Source of the DNA: Pelotomaculum terephthalicicum JT
GTDB taxonomy: Bacteria; Bacillota; Desulfotomaculia; Desulfotomaculales; Pelotomaculaceae
DNA length: 64,000 nt
Assembly: GCF_022410535.1 (NCBI RefSeq)
Contig: NZ_JAKNBL010000004.1
Span: 105,494-169,493, forward strand
Direction: 5' to 3'
Shown: positions 25,702 through 33,573 of the stretch, in pieces
Layout of the letters: each line of letters opens with the position of its first letter
How positions within the stretch are numbered: position 1 is the first letter of the stretch
Notes under the pieces: model-generated
Database searches by the model: none
What the model was told of the DNA's origin: nothing
Seen by the model: the letters and a program-made list of their open reading frames with translations, nothing else
Program-made: the position numbers and the translations under genes

Positions 25702-25743
25702 TTAATCAATGGGTATAACCAAAATATTTTTAGCTATACCCAT
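25702..25743 (-). CDS. Possible 13-residue leader peptide before the CoA ligase
   Basis: On the minus strand AAAGGGGAG is followed seven bases later by an ATG opening MGIAKNILVIPID and a TAA three bases before the ligase ATG. Most of the mini-ORF lies in an exact inverted repeat (AATGGGTATA at 25708-25717 with TATACCCATT at 25735-25744), which could bury both its start and the ligase start. It could be a translationally coupled leader peptide or a chance ORF in a hairpin. Confidence 0.35.
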   Translation of the reverse strand: MGIAKNILVIPID

Positions 25744-25814
25744 TATCTTTCTCCCCTTTCATTTTTATATTATATTTCCCAATTCAAGTTAAAAGGTATT
25801 TAAGCCCTAAACAT

Positions 25815-27314
25815 TTAATAAATATCTTTCGCTTTAGTCCATTTGGCAAGGCCATAGTCATTCCATTTAGCTATAATCTGCTCAAATGCCTCCCGGTCTG
25901 GAACAACTGGGATACTTGTAGGACGGCGGTTTTCGGATGCTATTTTTTTGGTAGCATCGATTACCATCTTCCCGCAATAAGTAAACTCAGTATATCCTGA
26001 AACCGGGTCTACATCTGTTCGACCGGAGCCTGCCGGGTTCAAAGGATAAACTCCAACTTTCGGTAAAAGAATTACGTCCTCAGCCGGGTCCATTCTAGTA
26101 GCTATGGCCCAGTCAACTTCCTCCGTATTGAAAATATCAATATCCTCATCAACAACCACAACGTAATTAGCAGCCGCAAATCCTTGTCCTGTGGAAATGG
26201 CCTGGAGACCAGCCTGCTTACCCCAGCCAGGATAGTGCTTATTAACTTGAACTATCACTTTATAGCCGCGAGATTTATGCGGCGCCCAGAATTCGCGAAA
26301 ACCTACCACTGTCTTTTTTAATGTGTTGTAGTTATTGGCCTGAATAACAGGCATCCTAATCATTTCCCCCTCGTTATTGGGGTGGCCTAAAATACACGAT
26401 TGGTAAATTGGATCACGCCGATGGGTAATTGCTGTTACATGGAACTGGGGCAACATCATCGGTTCTTCATAGTAACCCATCCATTCAGCAAACGTGCCCT
26501 CAATTCTTGCATTTTCAGGTTGTATATCTAATTCTCCCTCTATAATAATTTCAGCAGTAGCCGGAACTAATAAATCTACAGTTTTCCCTTTGACCATTTC
26601 CACCGGTTCACCTCTAAGGCCGCCTGCAAATTCAAATTCATCATCGAGGAATGAACCCATCTTAGTTGTAGAACAAATATTAATCACCGGGTCCACTCCT
26701 AAAGCAATGGCTACCGGGATCGTTTTCATCCCCTTTGCACGAGCCCTGGCAACGTGAATTCCAATATCCTGAGTGGCGCAACACATGACGCCGGTAGTAT
26801 TTTTGTCATGGATCATCACCCGGTACATACCAGTATTTTGTCTATAACCTGGGGAAATTGGATCCTTAGTAATAATATTGGTTAGTGTAATATAAGGACC
26901 GCCATCCAACGGACTCCATTTAAACACAGGAAGCTTGTACAGATCTACATCATCACCGGTAATCACAACCTCCTGGCAGGGAGCGGTTTTAACTATTGTG
27001 GGTTTCAGCCATTGGCTTTTATCCTCAAGAAACTCTGCAATACGGTTCCGGATAGCTAAAAAGTTCTCTTTAAAAGTTTCCTTGGGCTCTAAACCTAAGC
27101 CCATACAATTACGTTCTAAAGTACCATGCGTATTCATGAGTACCGGTATGTCGTAACCTTTTATTTTGAAAAACAACGCTGGCCCCTGGCGATCTGCTAG
27201 CTCCCACATCAACGAAGATATTTCGTAACCACTTTCTAATTCCACAGAAGACCGTACTAATTCTCCTCTTTCCTCAAGTTTACTCATAAATTCACGTAAA
27301 TCTTTATAAGCCAT
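25815..27314 (-). CDS. UbiD-family prenylated-FMN (de)carboxylase
   Basis: 499 residues, the usual UbiD length. Family landmarks: PVLMNTHGTLERNCMGLG, the prFMN-pocket stretch NTGMYRVMIHDKNTTGVMCC (conserved Arg), the acidic region ENARIEGTFAEWMGYYEE that supplies the catalytic glutamates, and the C-terminal VDEDIDIFNTEEVDWAIATRM. UbiD enzymes add or remove an aromatic carboxylate using prenylated FMN made by UbiX, whose gene is directly upstream. Clear AGGAGG before the ATG. A TetR-type palindrome lies between ubiX and ubiD. With an aryl-CoA ligase downstream, aromatic-acid decarboxylation after or before CoA activation is the likely role. Confidence 0.88.
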   Translation of the reverse strand: MAYKDLREFMSKLEERGELVRSSVELESGYEISSLMWELADRQGPALFFKIKGYDIPVLMNTHGTLERNCMGLGLEPKETFKENFLAIRNRIAEFLEDKSQWLKPTIVKTAPCQEVVITGDDVDLYKLPVFKWSPLDGGPYITLTNIITKDPISPGYRQNTGMYRVMIHDKNTTGVMCCATQDIGIHVARARAKGMKTIPVAIALGVDPVINICSTTKMGSFLDDEFEFAGGLRGEPVEMVKGKTVDLLVPATAEIIIEGELDIQPENARIEGTFAEWMGYYEEPMMLPQFHVTAITHRRDPIYQSCILGHPNNEGEMIRMPVIQANNYNTLKKTVVGFREFWAPHKSRGYKVIVQVNKHYPGWGKQAGLQAISTGQGFAAANYVVVVDEDIDIFNTEEVDWAIATRMDPAEDVILLPKVGVYPLNPAGSGRTDVDPVSGYTEFTYCGKMVIDATKKIASENRRPTSIPVVPDREAFEQIIAKWNDYGLAKWTKAKDIY

Positions 27315-27414
27315 TTTTTAAAACCTCCTACGTTATGTTGTTATTTTTTTTTACTATTTAGAATCTAAAGTGATCAGCTTAAAGTCATTCCCACCTCCTC
27401 TAAATCGCTAATTC

Positions 27415-27434
27415 AACCAAACGGCCGGTTGGTT
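27415..27434. promoter_or_regulatory. TetR-type operator A (between ubiX and ubiD)
   Basis: AACCAAACGGCCGGTTGGTT, a 20-bp near-perfect palindrome. It is the exact reverse complement of the operator at 28305-28324 and shares 20 bases (with AATT flank) with the one at about 28697-28716. Its site between ubiX and ubiD suggests a second repressed promoter for ubiD or a roadblock. Confidence 0.75.
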
Positions 27435-27469
27435 TATGGCAATAAAAAATGCGCCGGTTACTCTACCAG

Positions 27470-28114
27470 TCAAACATTAAAGCCAGTGGTACTTATTAAG
27501 GTCTGCTCTACTTTGTTCAACTTTACTGGTCGTGCCCCAACCAAACCTACTTCACCCCATCGACGCATTAGTTTATGCGGTAATCCAAGCTGGTCCATCA
27601 CCCGTCCAACCAGGTGGTTAACCAAGTCGTCAATAGAATCCGGATGGTTGTAGAAAGCTGGCATAGGTGGAACCAGATATGCCCCCGCTCTGTTCACTGC
27701 AAGCATATTCTCAAGGTGAATAGCACTCAGTGGGGTTTCACGCGGGACCAAAATTATTTTCTTTCTTTCCTTTAGCATCACATCTGCTGCACGGATAATT
27801 AGATTTTCAGCCAGACCATGGGCTATTGCCGACAATGTTTTCATGCTGCATGGTATCACAACCATGCCACTGCTTTGGAATGAACCACTGGCAATTGGTG
27901 CCCCTACATTACGCAGCTCATGGCAATAATGAGCTATTTTACGTACTGAGTCAACTGTATAATTTGTCTCCAGCTCAATTGTTTTCTCTGCCCAGTTGCT
28001 TAATATAAGATGTGTTTCCACACCTGGACATTCGCATAAAGCCTCAAGTAATCGAACACCATAAATTGCTCCGGTAGCACCCGTGATAGCAACAATAATT
28101 CGCTGAACATCCAT
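27470..28114 (-). CDS. ubiX: UbiX-type flavin prenyltransferase
   Basis: 214 residues. IIVAITGATGAIYGVRLLEAL (flavin/phosphate loop), IPCSMKTLSAIAHGLAENLIIRAADVMLKERKKIILVPRETPLSAIHLENMLAVNRAGAYLVPPMPAFYN are the classic UbiX/Pad1 motifs. It makes prenylated FMN from FMN and dimethylallyl phosphate, the cofactor of the UbiD enzyme encoded next. AGGAGGG precedes the ATG. It is the first gene of the minus-strand cluster, behind a promoter overlapped by a TetR-type operator and a leader terminator. Confidence 0.92.
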   Translation of the reverse strand: MDVQRIIVAITGATGAIYGVRLLEALCECPGVETHLILSNWAEKTIELETNYTVDSVRKIAHYCHELRNVGAPIASGSFQSSGMVVIPCSMKTLSAIAHGLAENLIIRAADVMLKERKKIILVPRETPLSAIHLENMLAVNRAGAYLVPPMPAFYNHPDSIDDLVNHLVGRVMDQLGLPHKLMRRWGEVGLVGARPVKLNKVEQTLISTTGFNV

Positions 28115-28201
28115 GTCTTACGCCCTCCTATGTATTATCTTACAATCAGCCTTTCACATCAAAGCATTAAAGCGAGCATAGCTTTCATATTAAAATTTAT
28201 T

Positions 28202-28273
28202 AAAAAAACAGGGGCGGTTTATCGCTCCCAAGCTAAGGGAGATACTTGAGAAACGATGTTATTAATCGCCCCT
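28202..28273 (-). terminator. Leader terminator (attenuator) upstream of ubiX
   Basis: On the minus strand AGGGGCGATTAA (28262-28273) pairs with TTTAACCGCCCCT-type sequence (28210-28221) around an inner CTCCC / GGGAG hairpin (28225-28241), followed by GTTTTTTTA. It lies between the predicted start site (about 28327) and ubiX (28114), so transcription would stop before the first gene unless the structure is prevented from forming. What controls that is not visible. Confidence 0.55.
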
Positions 28274-28304
28274 CATCTTTTGGTTAAAGAGTTATTTTGA
28301 TTAC

Positions 28305-28324
28305 AACCAACCGGCCGTTTGGTT
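28305..28324. promoter_or_regulatory. TetR-type operator B (ubiX promoter)
   Basis: AACCAACCGGCCGTTTGGTT, reverse complement of operator A, with two more GGTT repeats to its right. It covers the predicted start site of the minus-strand ubiX promoter (-10 TACACT at 28334-28339), the classic position for repression. Confidence 0.78.
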
Positions 28325-28333
28325 GGTTGGTTA

Positions 28334-28362
28334 AGTGTACAACAATAGAATAATAAGAACAA
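28334..28362 (-). promoter_or_regulatory. Candidate promoter of the ubiX-ubiD-ligase operon
   Basis: On the minus strand TTGTTC (28357-28362) and TACACT (28334-28339) are 17 bases apart. Operator B begins ten bases downstream of the -10. Confidence 0.5.
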
Positions 28363-28657
28363 GTTTATTTTTCTTACCAGTCAAATATCGGTACCCAGTG
28401 GGAATAACTTAAGGTTAAACTGTTCAAAGGCACTGTCGTAGCATACACGGACAAAAGTCGAAAAGTAAGCGTCAAAAACCAGCACCTGTACATTAAGAGA
28501 AATTTGGGATATTCTCATCTTTGGAAGGTTGGGGCAATGCGGCAGTCAGCCGGCAATGCATATATAGAGAACGATAGCTTGCACCAACTTATAAAGACAA
28601 CTCGACCATAAATAATTACCATTGGCTATAAGTATTTTACCGGTTGAGAAATCTATC
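28363..28657. other. Intergenic DNA between the two divergent promoters
   Basis: About 300 bases between the ubiX promoter and the tetR promoter. No ORF with a ribosome-binding site, no further copy of the operator palindrome and no clear RNA structure is seen. Confidence 0.35.
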
Positions 28658-28716
28658 TTGACTAATATATTCTTATTATTATACGATTCAATCAAACTAC
28701 CGGCCGTTTGGTTGAA
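28658..28716 (+). promoter_or_regulatory. tetR promoter with operator C
   Basis: TTGACT (28658-28663) and TACGAT (28682-28687) are 18 bases apart. Operator C follows: CCGGCCGTTTGGTTGAATT at about 28700-28718 matches the complement of operator A and its flank, while the left half (ATCAAACTA) is degenerate. Its overlap with the expected start site implies that the TetR protein represses its own gene. The leader to the start codon is about 240 nt. Confidence 0.6.
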
Positions 28717-28932
28717 TTAACAATTTAAGAAGGGTAGATGACTTAAGCTGAGCACTTTAAATTCTAAATAGTAATAACTAAATGTGATATTCAAAAGAAT
28801 ACAGGCAAGCCTAAGTTATGTATTTCGGCTAGACATGTAATACTAGTAAGGCAATCCAAAAAATAATAAGAGAAGATAATAGGTATTCGATATAATTTTT
28901 TAAAATAAATACTACTACAAGGAGTGGGGAGA

Positions 28933-29547
28933 TTGCCATTGGATACAGAAAAAAATATGAATCAATCTACTTTAAGCCTAAATAAGCGGGATGAAATAAT
29001 ACGAGTCGCAGCTAAGCTTTTTCGAAGTTTAGGTTATATTGAAACCTCGATGAAAGATATTGCTGACAGAGTTAACATTTTAAAAGGTAGTTTGTACTAT
29101 CATTTTAGCAGTAAAGAAGAATTGCTTAATGAGGTTGTAAATGAAGGAATTGACCGTCTTCTTGTTCTTGCTCAACAGGTATATAAACAATATGAACAAA
29201 GCCCTCGAGAAAGGTTAAAGCATTTGGTTGAAATTCATATATTACATTTAACAAGAAATAATGAGAACCTTGTGATTGCTACTAATCAAATTGACAAACT
29301 CAGCTTAGAACACCGAGAAAATTATATCTATAAGCGGAATCTTTATGAAAAGCTGCTGCGAGAAACTTTGGAGGAAGGAATTCGGGTTGATGAATTTCCT
29401 TCAGTTGACATTAAACTTACTGTTTTTGCGATATTAGGCACATGTAATTGGATAATTCAATGGTACAAACATGATGGTCCTTATAGCGCAGAACATATAG
29501 CTGATTATTTCAGCAATCTTATTTGCGACCGTATGTTAGCTAAGTAA
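28933..29547 (+). CDS. TetR-family transcriptional repressor
   Basis: About 204 residues. The N-terminal helix-turn-helix region (RDEIIRVAAKLFRSLGYIETSMKDIADRVNILKGSLYYHFSSKEELLNEVV) is canonical TetR. The remainder (HLVEIHILHLTRNNENLVIATNQIDKL...) is a ligand-binding helical domain resembling the TetR_C_33/KstR2 type that often senses acyl-CoA or aromatic-CoA esters. TTG at 28933 has AAGGAG eight bases upstream, better than GTG 28924. Three 20-bp palindromes, at its own promoter, before ubiX and before ubiD, are its likely operators; the inducer may be the CoA ester formed by the neighbouring ligase (inference). Confidence 0.88.
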   Translation: MPLDTEKNMNQSTLSLNKRDEIIRVAAKLFRSLGYIETSMKDIADRVNILKGSLYYHFSSKEELLNEVVNEGIDRLLVLAQQVYKQYEQSPRERLKHLVEIHILHLTRNNENLVIATNQIDKLSLEHRENYIYKRNLYEKLLRETLEEGIRVDEFPSVDIKLTVFAILGTCNWIIQWYKHDGPYSAEHIADYFSNLICDRMLAK

Positions 29548-29574
29548 GTTAAAACCATGCGCCACAGTAAAATT

Positions 29575-29610
29575 GCGGCTATTCGGCAAGTTAAACGCGC
29601 CGCTTTTTTG
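29575..29610 (+). terminator. Terminator after tetR
   Basis: GCGGC (29575-29579) pairs with GCCGC (29599-29603), followed by a run of six T (29604-29609). The flavoprotein gene that follows must therefore have its own promoter or rely on read-through. Confidence 0.7.
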
Positions 29611-29666
29611 CTCGTTTTGACTAACTAAATTTTAACTGTATCCAAAAGATAAGAGGAGTGCTAAGC

Positions 29667-31316
29667 ATGGATGTTTTAGAGGTAATAAATACGGATGTCC
29701 TGATTATCGGCGGTGGCGGTGCGGGTTTGTGTGCCGCTATTTCATCCAAAAAAGAGGGCGCTGAAGTTTTACTGATTAGTAAGAGCCGTCCGGGACGCTC
29801 CAACAATACTGCTATCTCAGGAGGCTCCTTTGCTGCATCAACCGGGCTGTGGGATGAACGTGATACACCTGAACAGCATCTTACGGATACACTTGCAGCG
29901 GGCAGGTGGATTAACCGGACTAAAATGGTTCGCACCATGACTTCCGGCGCTCAAGAACAGGTGAAAAATTTACTAGGTTATGGTGTTCCACTACAAAAAA
30001 AGAACGATAAATTACGGATAATCTCGTTACCCGGCCATTCTACAGCCAGAAATGTAGTCACAGAGAATAGTTTTGGAACGGATTTTACGCTTCCACTGTT
30101 TAATTTCGCAAAAAATTTGGGTGTTAATTTTCTGGCTGGCGTATTCGTCGTCCGCCTTTGCCGCAGCGAACTGGGTGACATTGCTGGGGCATTGATTATA
30201 GATCCGGTCCGACAAGGACTTATTTTAATTCAGTCTAAAGCTATAGTACTTGCCACTGGCGGTGCTGGACAGATTTATTCCCAAACAAACAACGCTCCCG
30301 GCACAACAGGTGATGGCTGTGCCCTAGCCTACCGCCTAGGAGTCCCGCTTACAGATATGGAGTTTGTGCAGTACTACCCTACTTGTTTGCTCGAATCTTC
30401 CCTTGTAAAAAAAATGGTTATTTATGAAATATTAGTTTATTGGGGAGGTGCCAGGCTGCTCAATAGTCTGGGGGAAAGCATTACTCAGCGGCATAATTTA
30501 AAAGACAATTCGAAAATGACCAGGGATGCCTTGACCTTAGCTATTGCAAAAGAGATCAAAGAAGGCAGGGGGATTAATGGTGGTGTTTGGCTGGATCTTT
30601 CGACCATCCCGGCAGATAAAATTAAGCATTTTCAAAAATTCATTCCAAAAGGCATAACAGGTAAAGACCGCTTCCTTGTTGCCCCGGTTGCCCATTTCTT
30701 TATGGGAGGCATACTAATTAATGAGCGTGGGGAGACGGGAATCGAGGGGTTGTATTCAGCGGGAGAAGTTAACGGTGGCGTGCACGGGGCTAACCGGTTA
30801 GGTGGTAACGCGTTGACGGAAGCCTGGGTTTATGGTAATATAACCGGCCGGTTCGCTGCCCAGTACGCCCGAAGCAAGAAAAAAATATTAAGTATTGAAA
30901 ATCTCCAATCTACAATTAAGGATCTAGAATCTCATACAGAAGGGAAAAAACAGCTTTCAGTGCAAGAAGTACGTAGAGAGTTACAGGATCTGATGTGGGA
31001 AAAGGTCGGTGTTATCCGGAATCGTGAAGGACTATCAGGAATGGTCAATGATATCGAAAAACTAAAAGAAAAACTTCCTGATACCGAGGTGAGCGATTAC
31101 CTGAAATTAATTAACAAATTGGAAACCGAAAATATGCTTTTAGTAGGAGAAGCAGTTGTATTGTCAGCTCTTCTAAGAAAAGAAAGCCGTGGTGCTCATT
31201 ATCGCGAGGACTTTCCTGATGAAGCTGGGGAGAAATGGATCATAAATACTAATATTGAAGGTAATAAAGGATTTGAAATGTGTGCTTCAACAAAGCCGAA
31301 GAAGGAAAATCTATAG
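29667..31316 (+). CDS. FrdA/L-aspartate-oxidase-like FAD flavoprotein
   Basis: About 549 residues. The N-terminal FAD-binding motif DVLIIGGGGAGLCAAISSKKEGAEVLLISKS, the SGGSFAAST loop, the active-site region LTDMEFVQYYPT, and HFFMGGILINERGETGIEGLYSAGEVNGGVHGANRLGGNALTEAWVYG define the fumarate-reductase/succinate-dehydrogenase flavoprotein superfamily. A C-terminal helical domain (VRRELQDLMWEKVGVIRNREGL) completes it. No iron-sulfur or membrane subunit is adjacent and there is no signal peptide, so it is a soluble dehydrogenase/reductase of unknown substrate. ATG at 29667 follows GAGGAG. Confidence 0.82.
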   Translation: MDVLEVINTDVLIIGGGGAGLCAAISSKKEGAEVLLISKSRPGRSNNTAISGGSFAASTGLWDERDTPEQHLTDTLAAGRWINRTKMVRTMTSGAQEQVKNLLGYGVPLQKKNDKLRIISLPGHSTARNVVTENSFGTDFTLPLFNFAKNLGVNFLAGVFVVRLCRSELGDIAGALIIDPVRQGLILIQSKAIVLATGGAGQIYSQTNNAPGTTGDGCALAYRLGVPLTDMEFVQYYPTCLLESSLVKKMVIYEILVYWGGARLLNSLGESITQRHNLKDNSKMTRDALTLAIAKEIKEGRGINGGVWLDLSTIPADKIKHFQKFIPKGITGKDRFLVAPVAHFFMGGILINERGETGIEGLYSAGEVNGGVHGANRLGGNALTEAWVYGNITGRFAAQYARSKKKILSIENLQSTIKDLESHTEGKKQLSVQEVRRELQDLMWEKVGVIRNREGLSGMVNDIEKLKEKLPDTEVSDYLKLINKLETENMLLVGEAVVLSALLRKESRGAHYREDFPDEAGEKWIINTNIEGNKGFEMCASTKPKKENL

Positions 31317-31341
31317 TTATATAGTGTGATTTAGGATAAAT

Positions 31342-31367
31342 CCGGGATTGGTCTTCACCAACCCCGG
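31342..31367 (+). terminator. Strong hairpin after the flavoprotein gene
   Basis: CCGGGATTGGT (31342-31352) pairs with ACCAACCCCGG (31357-31367) around a CTTC tetraloop with one mismatch. There is no T-run, so it is a stabilising hairpin or factor-assisted terminator. Confidence 0.5.
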
Positions 31368-31482
31368 CTACCTACATAGAAATGCTTATGGGACAGCCAG
31401 TTTTAAAAGAATAGTCGGCCCATGATAATTTCGATACCAATTCCAACTTATAAAGATGGATCAGCACGGAGGTGGTTAAAAT

Positions 31483-33231
31483 TTGCCATCAACAGTAAAA
31501 GGTTTTCAAGAATTATTAAACGTGTCTGCAGGAAGACAAGAGGCAAGTTATTATCTTAAGGGTGGTTCATTAATAAACGTGCTGTCCGGCGAAATTTATC
31601 TGGCCAATACTGCAATATGGCAAGATAAAATTGCTTACGTTGGCAAAAGTGAAAAAATGGTAGGTGCGAACACCACGATTGTTGACGCCAGGGGATTCTA
31701 CCTCTGTCCAGCATTGATAGAACCGCATTGTCACCCATGGGAAATATACAATCCGGTCAACCTGGCGGAAGCTTCTCTATTGCGTGGGATTACTACAATC
31801 ATTTACGATAACCTCTTTTTCTTTGTATATCTAGGAACAAAGGGTTTTTTAAAAATGATGGACTTACTTGATAATTTGCCGGCTAGGATTTATTGGATGG
31901 CAAGGGTAATACACCAGTCGCCGGACATAAATGAAGAACACATTTTTTCAATTGCTAATTTAGAGGAGCTTTTTTCCGACCCGCGCATTATTAAAATAGG
32001 TGAAATTAACCGCTGGCCACTAATAGTTAAGGGGGATTATTCCCTATTAGAAAAGATAATCCTGGCTAGTGCCCGTCATAAGGGCTTTGAAGGTCATACC
32101 GCAGGGTGTTCTTATGATCATTTAAATGTAATTGCCGCAGCAGGTGCCGAATCTTGCCATGAATCGATTACCGCTGAGGATGTAGCCCAGAGGTTAAGAT
32201 TAGGCTTCTGGACCATGCTGCGGCATAGTTCCCTCCGGCCGGACCTGCCTGAATTGTTGCGGGCAATTACAGAAATGCGTTTGCCTACTAACCGGATGTT
32301 ATTTACCACTGACGGTTCGCGGCCCAGTTTTATTGCCAGGGAAGGACTTATCGACGGAATGCTGCGCATAGCTGTGAAAGCAGGAATAAATCCCGTTACG
32401 GCATTGCAAATGTCTACAATCAATGCAGCCACATACCTTGGGATGGAAAAAGATTTAGGGTCAATTGCCCCTGGTCGACAAGCGGATATTCTTTTATTGC
32501 CTGATCTGGAAAAATTCATTCCGCATATGGTTCTTTCTAAAGGTAAGATAGTGGCTATTGATGGGAAATTATCTGCAACACTCACAGCACCGGACTGGGG
32601 AGAAATTGGTTTTCGTACTGAATTGCCTCGTGCGGATTTTTTAAAAAATACTTCTTTGTTCGGAGTACCTTCGGCTCGTGAGAAGGTCTTCCCGGTTATT
32701 AACTTCGTTTCCACCGTTATCACCAAACGACAGGACCGTTTGCTTAAGCAGTGTGATGGTTTGTTGGAACGCGAGGATGATTTGCTTTATTGCACTCTGA
32801 TCGACCGTTTCGGCAAATGGGTTACAAACGGCTTTGTCAGCGGCCTCGGTCAGCTGGACGCAGTTGCTTCAACCTACAATTCTTCATATAACTTGCTGGT
32901 GCTAGGAATGGATCGTTCGTCGATGGCTTTAGCTGCCTCAGAGGTAACCGAAATGAACGGCGGAATTGTGCTGGTTAAAAATGGCCAGGTATCATTTCGG
33001 ATGCCACTGAAAATCGGTGGGATGGCAAGCGATCGTTCTTTTGCAACAATTGTCAGTGAAATGAAATACTTAGAAGACGAAGTCAGGAAATGTGGCTACC
33101 ACTATAATGACTTTTTCTACACTATGCTGTTTTTGGTTTGCGATTTCCTGCCCGGATTAAGGATTACCGCTGCGGGAATTATTGATGTAAAAAAGCAGCA
33201 AGTCATTGTACCTACCCAAAAATTATTATAA
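31483..33231 (+). CDS. Adenine-deaminase-like amidohydrolase with altered metal motif
   Basis: 582 residues with adenine deaminase architecture: N-terminal beta-sandwich, TIM-barrel (PALIEPHCHPWE), Glu in KIGEINRWP, GHTAGCSYDHLNVIAAAGAESCHES, Asp in FTTDGSRPSF, and a C-terminal domain (WVTNGFVSGLGQLDAVASTYNSS, MNGGIVLVKNGQ). The HxH motif and the later His/Asp ligands are kept, but the DPHE motif expected after the second strand is replaced by YDNLFFF, so the metal site and probably the substrate differ from true adenine deaminase. TTG start with GGAGGTGG upstream. Fourth plus-strand gene beside the ubiD cluster; its link to that pathway is unproved. Confidence 0.75.
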   Translation: MPSTVKGFQELLNVSAGRQEASYYLKGGSLINVLSGEIYLANTAIWQDKIAYVGKSEKMVGANTTIVDARGFYLCPALIEPHCHPWEIYNPVNLAEASLLRGITTIIYDNLFFFVYLGTKGFLKMMDLLDNLPARIYWMARVIHQSPDINEEHIFSIANLEELFSDPRIIKIGEINRWPLIVKGDYSLLEKIILASARHKGFEGHTAGCSYDHLNVIAAAGAESCHESITAEDVAQRLRLGFWTMLRHSSLRPDLPELLRAITEMRLPTNRMLFTTDGSRPSFIAREGLIDGMLRIAVKAGINPVTALQMSTINAATYLGMEKDLGSIAPGRQADILLLPDLEKFIPHMVLSKGKIVAIDGKLSATLTAPDWGEIGFRTELPRADFLKNTSLFGVPSAREKVFPVINFVSTVITKRQDRLLKQCDGLLEREDDLLYCTLIDRFGKWVTNGFVSGLGQLDAVASTYNSSYNLLVLGMDRSSMALAASEVTEMNGGIVLVKNGQVSFRMPLKIGGMASDRSFATIVSEMKYLEDEVRKCGYHYNDFFYTMLFLVCDFLPGLRITAAGIIDVKKQQVIVPTQKLL

Positions 33232-33573
33232 CATGCTTTATATTTAGATTAGAGAAATTATTTTAAATGCACCGCATCAAATCATGTGTTGTCTAATGGT
33301 TCAGGTAATAAAAGAGTGCTCCAATACCTGCTTGCAATTTTTAACTTGTATAATAACCTTTTAATTAATTTTAATATATGTTTTCTATGATAATTATATA
33401 AGAAATATAATAAGTCACTTTGGGGGAGAGGGATTGAGTTGGTTGAGCAAGTCACTTATACTGCGGGTGTTGGGAAATGCCTTGTATCTTTTGCCTATCG
33501 GTGATGTGACAAGTAAATGATATGCCGCGTTCTAAACAAACATCCCTTCCCACTATTAGGCAACCTTACTGCA
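33232..33573. other. AT-rich non-coding gap
   Basis: 342 bases between the amidohydrolase and the convergent Shedu-type gene. I see no credible ORF, no strong terminator and no copy of the Tn7-like end repeats. The left boundary of the accessory insertion that ends next to glmS probably lies here or further left, but is not recognisable. Confidence 0.35.
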
